This document shows positions 29,818 through 40,923 of a stretch of 64,000 nt of DNA, one piece after another. The position numbers and the translations under genes are program-made. A model generated the notes under the pieces. That model was not told where the DNA came from, did not search any database, and worked only from the letters and a program-made list of their open reading frames with translations. Source of the DNA: Haematococcus lacustris (Eukaryota; Chlorophyta; Chlorophyceae; Chlamydomonadales; Haematococcaceae); assembly GCA_030144725.1 (NCBI GenBank), contig JASKMD010000007.1, positions 8,419,568 through 8,483,567 on the forward strand. The letters run 5' to 3'. Position 1 is the first letter of the stretch; the number at the start of each line of letters is the position of its first letter.

Positions 29818-32086
29818 GTGCTTGCTTACATCAGCCTGATGCCCGCAATGTGCATGTGGACCCCCATGCCTTAGGGGGTGTGGCTGCCCGCTGCCTTGCT
29901 GTCACCTAGCATTGAAGTGGAGCCTAGCAGTCACCAATAGACCCCAACTGACATGGCAATGCAGCCACGATGCATGGCCAAAGGGACAGTGCACTTCCAT
30001 GGCCGTGTATGATGCGCCCATGTGCACTGCGCAGCTGGGTTTCTGGAAAAGAGTGGGGTTCTCAGCACCATTTTGGATGCACTGAGTGCGTGCTTAAGAG
30101 GCATTTGAGGTGTATATCACGACCAGCCTGCTTTGGTGGGCCCATGTGCTCACCACTGCCTATGATGCAACTGTGCGTGCAACATCACATGCAGCCACCG
30201 TGAAATCGTTTGCTTTGTTTGATGCATGCCAAGCGTGGCTTGATGCTGTGCTGTGCGTGCTTGCAGCTGAAGCACGGCGGGCAGCTGCTTCTGCAAGTGA
30301 GTGTGTGGTGCCTTCAGGCTGTTAGGGTTGGCCTCATGTTGCCCACCATTGATATGCCCGCATGCTCACGAGCCAGCTGCAGTGATTCTTGCACGTCATG
30401 CAGCTGGTTGTTCAGAGTATATAGGGCAAGGTGACTAGGATGGTTGAGGTGGTGTAAGTAGGCCCGGAGGGGGTTCATGACAGTCACCATCGTAAGAGCA
30501 TGGGTAGCTGTGCCAGCGTATGGAGCTAGCTATGCCACCCCATTTGCTTAGTTCTCCAATGGCGTTGAGTGTATCCAGGGGCTTGATGATATCTGTTGTT
30601 TTGCTGCTGTGCAGTTGGGTGGGGTATGGTCCCATACTGCTGCCCCCTTCCTCCGCGTTGCCTTGAACGTGTTGCTTGCTGCAAATGCCCACCACCTGCT
30701 GCTTCCCGACACCCTCTTCCTGGTTGTGAGTAGGTGTATGGAGCAAGTCAGGCCTTCAGTTATTGTCCCTATCTGGGGTTTTTGGAATTCAGGTTGTGTC
30801 AATTAGGCGTAGCTTACCCGCCCCTCTTTTTGTCTACCACGTGACTTGTTGCTTCCAACTGCTCATGTCTGGTATCAATGAGTCTGGACAGTTGTAATAG
30901 TCCTGGTTGTCTCCGCTTTCTTTAGGAAGAACTGCCTGCGCTGCGGCGCCTTGGTGCTGCTGGCCTTGTGCCCGTCTTCTGGCTTGCTTGTTGCTGCACC
31001 CTAGCTGTGTCCTTAGGCCGTGGCAGATGGTGGAACCTGCAGAGCACTGCGGGGGCATTGATGGCCGGGCTTGCAATAACGCATAAGCCCTAGTAGTTTA
31101 CACAGGCTGTAAGCTTAATTGTTAACTTTGATGGGGTGCCCACAGGTCTAGTGCCACCCCGTATGGGGTTGGTAGTTATCGAGGGTGCAACCGAGGTTGC
31201 TTCAACTTGTTTGGAGTAGCTGAGGTGATATTACCCACAGTCAAACAAGTTGTTCCATGTTGAGTGAGTTTTGTTTTGACTAATAGCAGTGCAACATTGA
31301 TGTCTAGGCCACTGGGGCTGCTGGAGTGAGGGCTGTTGTTGCAAGTGGGTGTCCTGCCGCAGCTAGTTGTCAGGTAAACTTATCCATCCCTGCATCAACA
31401 TTGTATGCTTTCACTCACCACTTTGTCACCTTGCAGAGGAATACATGCCATTTGAGGTTGGAGAGCCTACTACGTCAACTGCTCAATGGCAAACAACCAG
31501 TGGTTAGTGGGCAAGTTTGCAAACCATGTCTTGGCATGTGGGCATTGTTGGATGACACCGCCAATGACAGTGATCTCCCCGCTTGTGACGCATATATCTA
31601 CTTGTGCAGTTCTGTGTTGTCCAGGTAAAGGGCATCTGAAGGTGGAATAGAATGTTGTCACCGAAGCTACCCTTGAAAGTGAAGCCCACGCCTGGCTGCC
31701 TCAGGGGCCCTATTGAGGTGGGGAGGCTGCCTTGGCACCTGGTCTAGCCTGGCGCATGCGTTTGATTCCCTTCCGAGACAGCACCAGGGCCTGCTCAGTG
31801 GCAGAAGTGGAGCGGTCATGTGCCATGGCAGGCATGGCAGCAGGCGGATGTGGAGACAATCCATGTGCTTCTCATGTCAACCCCACTTTCCCCCATTTCT
31901 CTTGGACGATGAAGGGGTGGCTGGCGAAATGCAGGCTATGATATCTTTTTGTGGCCAGGTTGGGGTCGGTTCCAATGCAAGGCCACATGTGGTGCTCTTG
32001 GGTGCCCTAACCCATCCTAAGCCGTTGTGGCAAACAAGGGTTAAGGATTGGCGCTCAATGGAGTGGTACATGGCATGGCCACTGAG
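29818..32086. other. Low-density region without convincing genes
   Basis: Several short frames on both strands (for example minus 31076-30834 with QDYYNCPDSLIPDMSSWKQQ) look partly gene-like, but I could not link them. 31165-31275 is the second copy of the dispersed repeat at 16046-16163. 32079-32086 (CCACTGAG) is the left target duplication of the hAT element. Confidence 0.4.
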
Positions 32087-32132
32087 TAGGGACCGTCCCA
32101 TCTACGTAGATCTACGTAGATCTAGATGCTAG

Positions 32133-32222
32133 ATTTAGATGGTCTAGCAGCATAGTGGTTATCTAGCAAAGAGGAGTGCTAGATGGACGATAGACGTCAT
32201 CACGCCCAGGTTCGACTCCTGA
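32133..32222 (+). other. tRNA-like sequence near the hAT left end
   Basis: TCTAGCAGCATAGTGGTTATC resembles a tRNA D-arm/box A, and GGTTCGACTCC at 32209-32219 is a perfect box B. The spacing is longer than in a normal tRNA and no clean cloverleaf is seen, so it may be a SINE head or a decayed tRNA. Confidence 0.25.
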
Positions 32223-32337
32223 CAACCTCACAATTAACAGGAAATAGTATTATCTCCTCCGACGCTGACCTTGCATACGCTATCAATGGGAGTGACAAGG
32301 CACTGCAGTTGACGACATTACAATGTACAACTACATC

Positions 32338-32908
32338 GGTGCCACACACGGTCAGCCTGCTGCTCACACCCACACATGGCACGCTAAGAGTCCTGGGCGG
32401 CTGCTAGGCACGGTGCCACACACAGCCAGCCTGCTGCTCACACCCACACATGGCACGCTAAGAGTCCTGGGCGGCTGCTAGGCACGGTGCCACACACAGC
32501 CAGCCTGCTGCTCACACCCACACATGGCACGCTAAGAGTCATGGGCGGCTGCTAGGCACGGTGCCACACACAGCCAGTAGAGCGCGACTGGTTAGTTTAA
32601 CATCCTGATGTTTTGGGTTTAACCACATCTTTAACCAATCTTTAACATACCCGTTTTGCTACCCTGGGACTGCTTCTCACTGGCTACTTCTGCCGGCATA
32701 GTGTCGCTGGGTGCATTGCCGTGTCGCGACCAGAACGACAGCAAAAAGGGACTCGTATCGCGACCAAACGGTCAACTTTAACAATCGGTTTAACACTAAC
32801 CTTTAACCAGTCCGGTCGCGCTCTAACAGCCAGCCTGCTGCTCACACCCACACATGGCACGCTAAGAGTCCTGGGCGGCTGCTAGGCACGGTGCCACACA
32901 CAGCCAGC
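32338..32908. repeat. 74-bp tandem repeat interrupted by a MITE
   Basis: GGTGCCACACACAGCCAGCC begins units at 32338, 32412, 32486 and 32560 (period 74). The fourth unit is split by the insertion at 32578-32825 and resumes at 32826. A 35-bp piece of the unit (CTGCTGCTCACACCCACACA, then TGGCACGCTAAGAG) recurs at 38566-38597 on the far side of the satellites. Confidence 0.9.
32578..32825. mobile_element. 248-bp hAT-type MITE
   Basis: TAGAGCGCGAC (32578-32588) is inverted at the right end (GTCGCGCTCTA, 32815-32825), with ACAGCCAG duplicated on both sides (32570-32577 and 32826-32833). It has no coding capacity. It is inserted inside a 74-bp repeat unit and nested within the larger hAT element, whose ends (TAGGGACC) are different, so two hAT families are present. 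Confidence 0.9.
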
Positions 32909-33067
32909 CCACTCGCAGAAAAGATCGCATTATAGGTGCCACCTAAGGGTACTTTTTTTTTTGATGGAAGGCTGCAGTTGCTCATAAGCAAGCCAACGCT
33001 GTTGAAAAAAAAAATCAACTCCAAGTGGCTGGCGAGATTCGAGCGTTGGCCTGTCGTGCCGTTTTGA

Positions 33068-33175
33068 GAGGCAACCAGTACTGGTTGAGGTCCAGTACTG
33101 GTTGCTAACCAGTACTGGACCTCAACCAGTACTGGTTGGCATCCAGTACTGGTTGCCATCCAGTACTGGTTGTCA
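33068..33175. repeat. Short CCAGTACTGG array
   Basis: Six copies of the 10-bp palindrome CCAGTACTGG joined by TTGAGGT, TTGCTAA, ACCTCAA, TTGGCAT and TTGCCAT linkers. This looks like an early stage of the large arrays that follow. Confidence 0.95.
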
Positions 33176-33832
33176 GCTTTGGCAGAGTTAGGGCATGGAG
33201 ATATCAAAGTTTCCGCGTATCACATTCAAGCCTTCCCAATAGTACTACTTGCATCGCTGGTCTTAGCGCTTCGCTGGAAGCTCCTCAACGGCTGTCTACG
33301 TCGATGTGCGATGTCGATGTCCAGTCGATGTGCGCTACAATGTGCGCTTGTGATGGGTTGACAACTCTCCATACTGCCTAGTCTTTCCGACGTGCGATGT
33401 CCAGTCGATGTGCGCTATCATGTGCGCTTGTAATGGGTCAACATCTCTCTATAATGTCAAGTCCTATGGATGAAGCGAGTATGCTTACAGACATTTGGAT
33501 GATAGCTGAAGGGTTAGGGCTGAGGACTGAGGTCAGGGCTGGGAGCCTTGGTTAGGTACTGAAACTTGGTTAGGTACAAGAGGACAACACGCTATAACAC
33601 ATTGCATGTGCTATCACTCACTAAGCAATGTCATTGATCACTATCACTATCTAGCAATGTCATTGATCACTTATCACTATCACTAACATTACATAGTACA
33701 CTGCTTCGCATGCTATGTAGCATCAACCGAGACACTCCATCCGTCCTCTATCTCATTCCCTTGTAATGCAAGGCGACCTCATTGTAATGAAGGTAGTCGT
33801 CCAAGCTCCAGCCCCTGCAAAGTGACACAGAG

Positions 33833-35678
33833 TCTGGCTGGCTGGCTGTGACCAGTACTGGCTGGCTGTGACCAGTACTGGCTGGCTGACCAGTACTGGC
33901 TGGCTGGCTGTGACCAGTACTGGCTGGCTGACCAGTACTAGCTGGCTGGCTGTGACCAGTACTGGCTGGCTGACCAGTACTGGCTGGCTGGCTGTGACCA
34001 GTACTGGCTGGCTGACCAGTACTGGCTGGCTGGCTGTGACCAGTACTGGCTGGCTGACCAGTACTGGCTGGCTGGCTGAGACCAGTACTGGCTGGCTGAC
34101 CAGTACTGGCTGGCTGGCTGTGACCAGTACTGGCTGGCTGACCAGTACTGGCTGGCTGGCTGTGACCAGTACTGGCTGGCTGACCAGTACTAGCTGGCTG
34201 GCTGTGACCAGTACTGGCTGGCTGACCAGTACTGGCTGGCTGGCTGTGACCAGTACTGGCTGGCTGACCAGTACTGGCTGGCTGGCTGTGACCAGTACTG
34301 GCTGGCTGACCAGTACTGGCTGGCTGGCTGTGACCAGTACTGGCTGGCTGACCAGTACTGGCTGGCTGGCTGTGACCAGTACTGGCTGGCTGACCAGTAC
34401 TGGCTGGCTGGCTGTGACCAGTACTGGCTGGCTGACCAGTACTGGCTGGCTGGCTGTGACCAGTACTGGCTAGCTGACCAGTACTGGCTGGCTGGCTGTG
34501 ACCAGTACTGGCTGGCTGACCAGTACTGGCTGGCTGACTGTGACCAGTACTGGCTGGCTGACCAGTACTGGCTGGCTGACTGTGACCAGTACTGGCTGGC
34601 TGACCAGTACTGGCTAGCTGACCAGTACTGGCTGGCTGGCTGTGACCAGTACTGGCTGGCTGGCTGTGACCAGTACTGGCTGGCTGACCAGTACTGGCTG
34701 GCTGACTGTGACCAGTACTGGCTGGCTGACCAGTACTGGCTAGCTGACCAGTACTGGCTGGCTGGCTGTGACCAGTACTGGCTGGCTGACCAGTACTGGC
34801 TGGCTGACTGTGACCAGTACTGGCTGGCTGACCAGTACTGGCTGGCTGGCTGTGACCAGTACTGGCTGGCTGACCAGTACTGGCTGGCTGGCTGTGACCA
34901 GTACTGGCTGGCTGACCAGTACTGGCTGGCTGGCTGTGACCAGTACTGGCTGGCTGACCAGTACTGGCTGGCTGGCTGTGACCAGTACTGGCTGGCTGAC
35001 CAGTACTGGCTGGCTGACCAGTACTGGCTGGCTGGCTGTGACCAGTACTGGCTGGCTGACCAGTACTGGCTGGCTGGCTGTGACCAGTACTGGCTGGCTG
35101 ACCAGTACTGGCTGGCTGACTCTGACCAGTACTGGCTGGCTGACCAGTACTGGCTAGCTGACCAGTACTGGCTGGCTGGCTGTGACCAGTACTGGCTGGC
35201 TGACCAGTACTGGCTGGCTGACCAGTACTGGCTGGCTGACTGTGACCAGTACTGGCTAGCTGACCAGTACTGGCTAGCTGACCAGTACTGGCTGGCTGGC
35301 TGTGACCAGTACTGGCTGGCTGACCAGTACTGGCTGGCTGGCTGAGACCAGTACTGGCTGGCTGACCAGTACTGGCTGGCTGGCTGTGACCAGTACTGGC
35401 TGGCTGACCAGTACTGGCTGGCTGGCTGAGACCAGTACTGGCTGGCTGACCAGTACTGGCTGGCTGGCTGTGACCAGTACTGGCTGGCTGACCAGTACTG
35501 GCTGGCTGACTGTGACCAGTACTGGCTGGCTGACCAGTACTGGCTAGCTGACCAGTACTGGCTGGCTGGCTGTGACCAGTACTGGCTGGCTGACCAGTAC
35601 TGGCTGGCTGGCTGTGACCAGTACTGGCTGGTTGACCAGTACTGGCTGGCTGACCAGTACTGGCTGGCTGGCTGTGAC
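33833..35678. repeat. CCAGTACTGG / GCTGGCTGT satellite, period 38
   Basis: About 48 units of 38 bp, each made of a 20-bp and an 18-bp sub-unit (GCTGGCTGTGACCAGTACTG and GCTGGCTGACCAGTACTG), so roughly 95 copies of the palindrome. Occasional TAGCTG and TGAGAC variants are shared by neighbouring units, showing local spread. The minus-strand open frames of 690-757 codons (GQPASTG, SASQYW) are artefacts. Confidence 0.97.
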
Positions 35679-36345
35679 CTGCAGCAGGGGGGCAGGGGGG
35701 CAGCAGCAGCAGCAGGGTGGCAGCAGCAGCAGCAGGAGCAGGGGGGCAGCAGCAGCAGCAACAGGGGGGCAGTAACAGCAGGGGGGCAGGGGGGCTGCAG
35801 CAGCAGACAGTAGGCGCAACCAGCGCTGGTGCCCCCCCATTCAGCAGCAGGGTTACAGCAGCAGCAGCAGCAGCAGCAGGGGGGCAGGAGGGCAGCAGCA
35901 GCAGTGGGTGGGCAGCAGCAGCAGTAGGGGGGCAGGGGGGCTGCAGCAGCAGGGGGGCAGGGGGGCTGCAGCAGCAGCAGCAGGGGGGCAGGGGTGCTAC
36001 AGCAACAGATAGTAGGGGCACTATAGCACCTACCTACCTTTAGGCTGCTTGGTGACTGCTGCTGGAATGGGGGTGATTGTGTAGGGAAAGTGGAGGAGAT
36101 GTGTTCATCAGACCTGCAATCATCAGACCTGCAATCAAGGTAGGGGGGCAGCAGCAGCAGCAGCAGCTGCAGGGGGGCTGCAGCAGTAGCAGCAGCAGCA
36201 GTAGGGGGCATGGGGGCAGCAGCAGCAGTAGGGGGGCAGCAGCAGCAGCAACATGGGGGCAGCAGCAGCAGCATGGGGGCAGCAGCAGCAGTAGGGGGGC
36301 AGCAACAGCAAGGGGGGCAGCAGCAGCAGATAGTAGGGGCACTAT
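35679..36345. repeat. GGGGGGCAGCAGCAGCAG low-complexity tract
   Basis: Alternating G-runs and (CAG)n on the plus strand. It is broken by a short repeat unit ACTATAGCACCTACCTACCT at 36019 and 36341, each preceded by CAGATAGTAGGGGC, so the tract contains a duplication of about 320 bp. Confidence 0.9.
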
Positions 36346-36968
36346 AGCACCTACCTACCTTGCTATGACTGCTGCTGGGAAGGGGGTGGGAGTGGAGGAT
36401 TGAAGACGGGGAGGGAGGGTAGCTGTGGAAGGCGGGAGGCAGGGAGGCGGGGAGGCGGGAGGCAGGGAGGCGGGAGGCGGGGAGGCGGGAGGCTCAGTTG
36501 GGTTTAAAGGGGTGGCTTGAAGGCGGGGTGGGTTGGGTTAGGGGCATGGGTTGGGTTGGGTAGGGGCCTGGGTTGGGTTGTGTAGGGGCATGGGTTGGGG
36601 GCATGGGCGGGGGTCGGGGCGGGAGAGGGAGCGGGGGCCGGGGAGGATAAATTGGGAGGGGGTGGTTGTGTAGGGAAAATGGAGGGGAGGTGCCCATCAG
36701 ACCTGCAACCAAGGGGCGTGCACGTGAGGTAGGGTGACCAGGCTGTGCACTGTGTTAGCTATCACCGCGGCCTCACCTTTGTGGTCCTCCTGGCCTCCTA
36801 CCTGCTCACCCCTGGCAACATATCCCATGCGCCAGTGGGTTGGGGCTGTGGTGGGGTGTGTAGTTGTGTGTAGGGAAGGGAAGGTGGGGTGAGGAGGGGG
36901 CTGCAACATGGGGGCAGCAGGGGGGCAGGGGGACTGGTTAAATTTTTGTTTTTTTTTTATTTTGGGGG

Positions 36969-38428
36969 GGGGGTGTGAACCAGTACTGGTTTGGTGTGAA
37001 CCAGTACTGGCTGATCACCAACCAGTACTGGTTTGGTGTGAACCAGTACTGGTTGGGGGTGAAACAGTACTGGCTAGGGTGAACCAGTACTGGTTAAATT
37101 TTTGTAAATTTTTTATTTTGGGGGGGGGGTGTGAACCAGTACTGGTTTGGTGTGAACCAGTACTGGTTAGGGGTGAACCAGTACTGTTTAGGAATAAACC
37201 AGTACTGGTTGGGAATAAACCAGTACTGGTTGGGAATAAACCAGTACTGGTTGGGAATAAACCAGTACTGGTTGGGAATAAACCAGTACTGGTTGGGGGT
37301 AAACCAGTACTGGTTGGGAATAAACCAGTACTGGTTGCGAATATACCAGTACTGGTTGGGGGTAAACCAGTACTGGTTGGGAAGAAACCAGTACTGGTTG
37401 GGAAGAAACCAGTACTGGTTGGGAATAAACCAGTACTGGTTGGGAATAAACCAGTACTGGTTGGGAATAAACCAGTACTGGTTGGGAATAAACCAGTACT
37501 GGTTGGAAATAAACCAGTACTGGTTGGGGGTAAACCAGTACTGGTTGGGAATAAACCAGTACTGGTTGGGAATAAACCAGTACTGGTTGGGAATAAACCA
37601 GTACTGGTTGGGGGTAAACCAGTACTGGTTGGGAATAAACCAGTACTGGTTGGGGGTAAACCAGTACTGGTTGGGAATAAACCAGTACTGGTTGCGAATA
37701 TACCAGTACTGGTTGGGGGTAAACCAGTACTGGTTGGGAATAAACCAGTACTGGTTGGGAAGAAACCAGTACTGGTTGGGAATAAACCAGTACTGGTTGG
37801 GAATAAACCAGTACTGGTTGGGAATAAACCAGTACTGGTTGGGAATAAACCAGTACTGGTTGGGAATAAACCAGTACTGGTTGGGGGTAAACCAGTACTG
37901 GTTGGGAATAAACCAGTACTGGTTGGGAATAAACCAGTACTGGTTGGGAATAAACCAGTACTGGTTGGGGGTAAACCAGTACTGGTTGGGAATAAACCAG
38001 TACTGGTTGGGAATAAACCAGTACTGGTTGGGAATAAACCAGTACTGGTTGGGAATAAACCAGTACTGGTTGGGAATATACCAGTACTGGTTGGGGGTAA
38101 ACCAGTACTGGTTGGGAATAAACCAGTACTGGTTGGGAATAAACCAGTACTGGTTGGGGGTAAACCAGTACTGGTTGGGAATAAACCAGTACTGGCTGCG
38201 AATATACCAGTATTGGTTGGGGGTAAACCAGTACTGGTTGGGAATAAACCAGTACTGGTTGGGAAGAAACCAGTACTGGTTGGGAATAAACCAGTACTGG
38301 TTGGGAATAAACCAGTACTGGTTGGGAATAAACCAGTACTGGTTGGGAATAAACCAGTACTGGTTGGGGGTAAACCAGCAACGGTTGGGAATAAACCAGT
38401 ACTGGTTGGGGGTGGACCAGTACTGGTT
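36969..38428. repeat. 21-bp CCAGTACTGGTTGGGAATAAA satellite
   Basis: About 68 units. Length 21 keeps frame, so several frames stay open over more than 450 codons (plus: NQYWLGI or PVLVGNK; minus: PNQYWFI or VYSQPVL), but composition is purely repeat-driven. Variant units (GGGGGTAAA, GGGAAGAAA, GCGAATATA) recur in the same order in blocks of several hundred bp, showing higher-order duplication within the array. Confidence 0.97.
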
Positions 38429-38654
38429 TTCTCGTATCTCCTCAGCCCGATTTTTCCTCGATTTTAGGTTTACACCCCCATTCTTAGAACCGCTAAAAAA
38501 CACATTCCATCAAGCCACTTTGGCAAAATTTTCAACTTTTCTCATGAACTTTTCTGCGAGTGCCTGCTGCTCACACCCACACATGGCACGCTAAGAGGGG
38601 GAGGGGAGGGTGGGAGGCAGGGTTGTGACTTTGCGTTCTTTCACTTTTGCATTC

Positions 38655-38700
38655 TTTCATTCTTGCATGAAATCGATGAAATTTCAATGCAAGAATGAAA
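38655..38700. other. Perfect 13-bp stem hairpin
   Basis: TTTCATTCTTGCA (38655-38667) is inverted at 38688-38700 with a partly complementary interior (TGAAAT...AATTTCA), forming a nearly continuous hairpin. A related degenerate sequence occurs at 40090-40160. Possibly the centre of a small foldback element. Confidence 0.6.
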
Positions 38701-38879
38701 GACTTGAAACGGCATGAAAACGCGTGGTTGCCGTGAGAGTTTTGACCTGAAACTTTGCACACAGCCCTGTTTAACATCTGTCAACCCAATGCAACAATCA
38801 GGATACGATTTGGTGCACCACATCCACCAAAACCAAAGGTCATTAAGGATATCCAACAAGGATACCACAGCTCCAAACC

Positions 38880-39738
38880 ATGCATACTAAGCTGGTGAGT
38901 TAGCCCCCACCGTTGCTGTTCATGCATGATGCCATGCTATTGCCCCCCGCGGCACCTCCATACGGCACGAACGCCTTGCAACACCCCACATAAGGTGACA
39001 AGTGACAACAACACCACACTAACAATAACACCACCAACAATAACACCACCACCAACAACAACAAGACCACCACACCACACCACACCACACCACCACCACC
39101 AAGCCATCAAGTACCCCACCGTTGCTGATACTCCCCCACCGTTGCCTAGAGTGGGCTGGCTGGCCGCTACTGCTAGCGCCCGCTCCATGCTGCCCGCCCA
39201 AGGCTGGCCTTTAGGGAGGAGGAAATTGGCTGCCACTCTTGGGTGCCGCTCCTGGCTGCCCGCTCTAGGCTGCCCGCTCCAGGCTGCCCGCTCCAGGCTG
39301 CCCGCTCCAGGCTGCCCGCTCCAGGCTGCCCAATCCAGGCTGCCCGCTCTAGGCTGCTACGCCAAGGGCTGTTGGGTTGGGTAGGGAGGGGGCTACGGCG
39401 TGTGTTGTGGGATGGGGGGAGGGTAGGTGGGGTGGCAGACTCGGAGGTGGCGGTGGTGGGAAGGGGGAGGGAAGGGGGGAGGGGGCAAGGGGCAGGAGTG
39501 TGACCATAAGACCTGCAGCCAATAAGGGGCATCCTTGCAATCAGGCTGGACATTGGGGGCCATTCATGTGCAGGAGCCGGGCACTTACAGTTTTGCTCCA
39601 TGTTATCATGCCTTGCAATCTCATTGCTGGCTCCTTAACGCCGGCTGCTCTGCCGCCTTGCCTGCAACCACCCAACCACACCTGCCACACACGTGCTACC
39701 TCAAATCACGCGTCATGTTGCACCTGCAAGCAATCAAT
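38880..39738. repeat. ACA/ACC-rich and GCTCCAGGCTGCCC low-complexity spacer
   Basis: 38995-39105 is an (AAC/ACC)n tract, 39245-39350 is a 14-bp minisatellite (GGCTGCCCGCTCCA), and 39400-39500 is G-rich. No gene is supported. Confidence 0.7.
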
Positions 39739-39744
39739 AGCATG

Positions 39745-40690
39745 GCACTTGCAAGTGATTCTCCAAGCGGTTCATGGCACTAGCAAGTGCGTTTTCAAGC
39801 GCGTGATGTTATTGATGAACATGTCCTCGCCGCACTGGAGGCAAATCCCACAGTCCTCCGTTGCGCTCTGATCCAACTGCTGCGCGGGCAGTGCGACGCC
39901 TCTTCCCGTTAGGTTGTATAGGGGTCGCATTGCCCAGGCCAATCACGTTGTGCTGGAGCACCCGTGGCAATGCCAACGAAGGGGAAAGCAGCAATGCGGC
40001 CACGAGCATTATGTTGATGGCCACCAGTTGCCGCGACAGCCTCAGCCATCGGGCTCTACTCGTGCTGCCGGGTGCTGGGGGCTACCGGGATTTTTCATTC
40101 TTGCAATGAAATGTTGCATTTTTGCACGTGAAAGATTTCACTGCAAGATTTCATGAAATACTGCAATTTTCACAACCCTGGTGGGAGGACAAGCATCTCA
40201 CCTTAGCTAGCTCACGGAGCTCCTTCATGGTCACCTGTTTGACCTCCTTGTAGAGCTCGTCGAGCAGCTGCGTGCGATAATGCTTCTTTTTGAGCAGCTC
40301 GAGCCCCAAGAGCTGGAAGGCAGCCTGGAGATGGATATTGTCCACGGTCATGAACGGAGCTTGTGACGAGAAAGAGTCCTATTCGGCGCCTGACAGCCCG
40401 CTGCATGTCTGCAGACACTGGTGCACCCTTGTCCTCGCGTGGCAATGGCCCAAACTGTGTGTCATGGCTGCGCTTAATCGCTGGGTGTTGTTCACCGTCG
40501 ACCTGACATTTGTGCCGGGAGTGCAGCTGGCTCATGTTGGCGACGCTCAGCTGGGTTCGCTTGTGTGGTGAGCATCGCTTGCATACGCACACTACTACGC
40601 GTGAGAACGTGCTGGCCGCAGCCTTTGCCATCACTTCAGCCGGAGCCATATGTACACCATTGTAAGACTGTATGGTACCATCCATAGCAG
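39745..40690 (-). pseudogene. Decayed hAT transposase / BED-finger sequences
   Basis: Minus-strand segments look coding. Around 40640-40490, VVVCVCKRCSPHKRTQLSVA then NMSQLHSRHKC fits the C..C...L.H...C spacing of a BED zinc finger. 40375-40206, after an acceptor at GCCGAATAG, codes DSFSSQAPFMTVDNIHLQAA and then LLGLELLKKKHYRTQLLDEL to a donor AAG|GTGAGA. A second BED-like piece CGICLQCGEDMFINNITRLK lies at about 39870-39790. No RNase-H/hAT dimerisation domain follows, so these are remnants near the right end of the 8.8-kb element. Confidence 0.45.
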
Positions 40691-40923
40691 ACCACAAGCG
40701 ACAGCACCAAGCAGTCCAAACGGGACCGCTGCCCGCGACCCAAAAATATTTTGGCACGCGCAGGGCATTGCGACTTGTGCGGCAGAATGCACGGGTTTTA
40801 AGCAAGCAGCAAGAGCGCTTAAAAACGCCATCTACCGCATCTAACATCTAACATGCCGGTCTAACGTTAGACCGTCTAATCTAGTCTAACGTTAGATGGG
40901 TCGGGACGGTCCCTACCACTGAG

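Larger units (their letters stand above)
32087..40915. mobile_element. 8.8-kb hAT-type element carrying palindromic satellites
   Basis: TAGGGACCGTCCC at 32087-32099 is exactly inverted at 40915-40903, and CCACTGAG (8 bp) directly flanks both ends (32079-32086 and 40916-40923). TAGGG-type ends and 8-bp duplications are the hallmark of hAT transposons. Subterminal ATCTA/TCTAACGTTAGA palindromic motifs occur at both ends. The interior holds a 74-bp tandem repeat with a nested MITE, the CCAGTACTGG arrays, GCAGCAG-rich tracts and decayed BED-finger sequences on the minus strand near the right end. No intact hAT transposase is visible, so the element is probably non-autonomous. Confidence 0.85.

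Noticed and set aside
33748..36274. Minus-strand ORFs of 694-757 codons (QPASTG, SASQYW)
   Set aside because: The period-38 palindromic satellite stays open in several frames; start and end lie in low complexity and no splice or domain evidence exists.
36969..38428. CRISPR-like regular spacing of CCAGTACTGG
   Set aside because: There are no unique spacers; the linkers are part of the repeat unit, and the window is eukaryotic.
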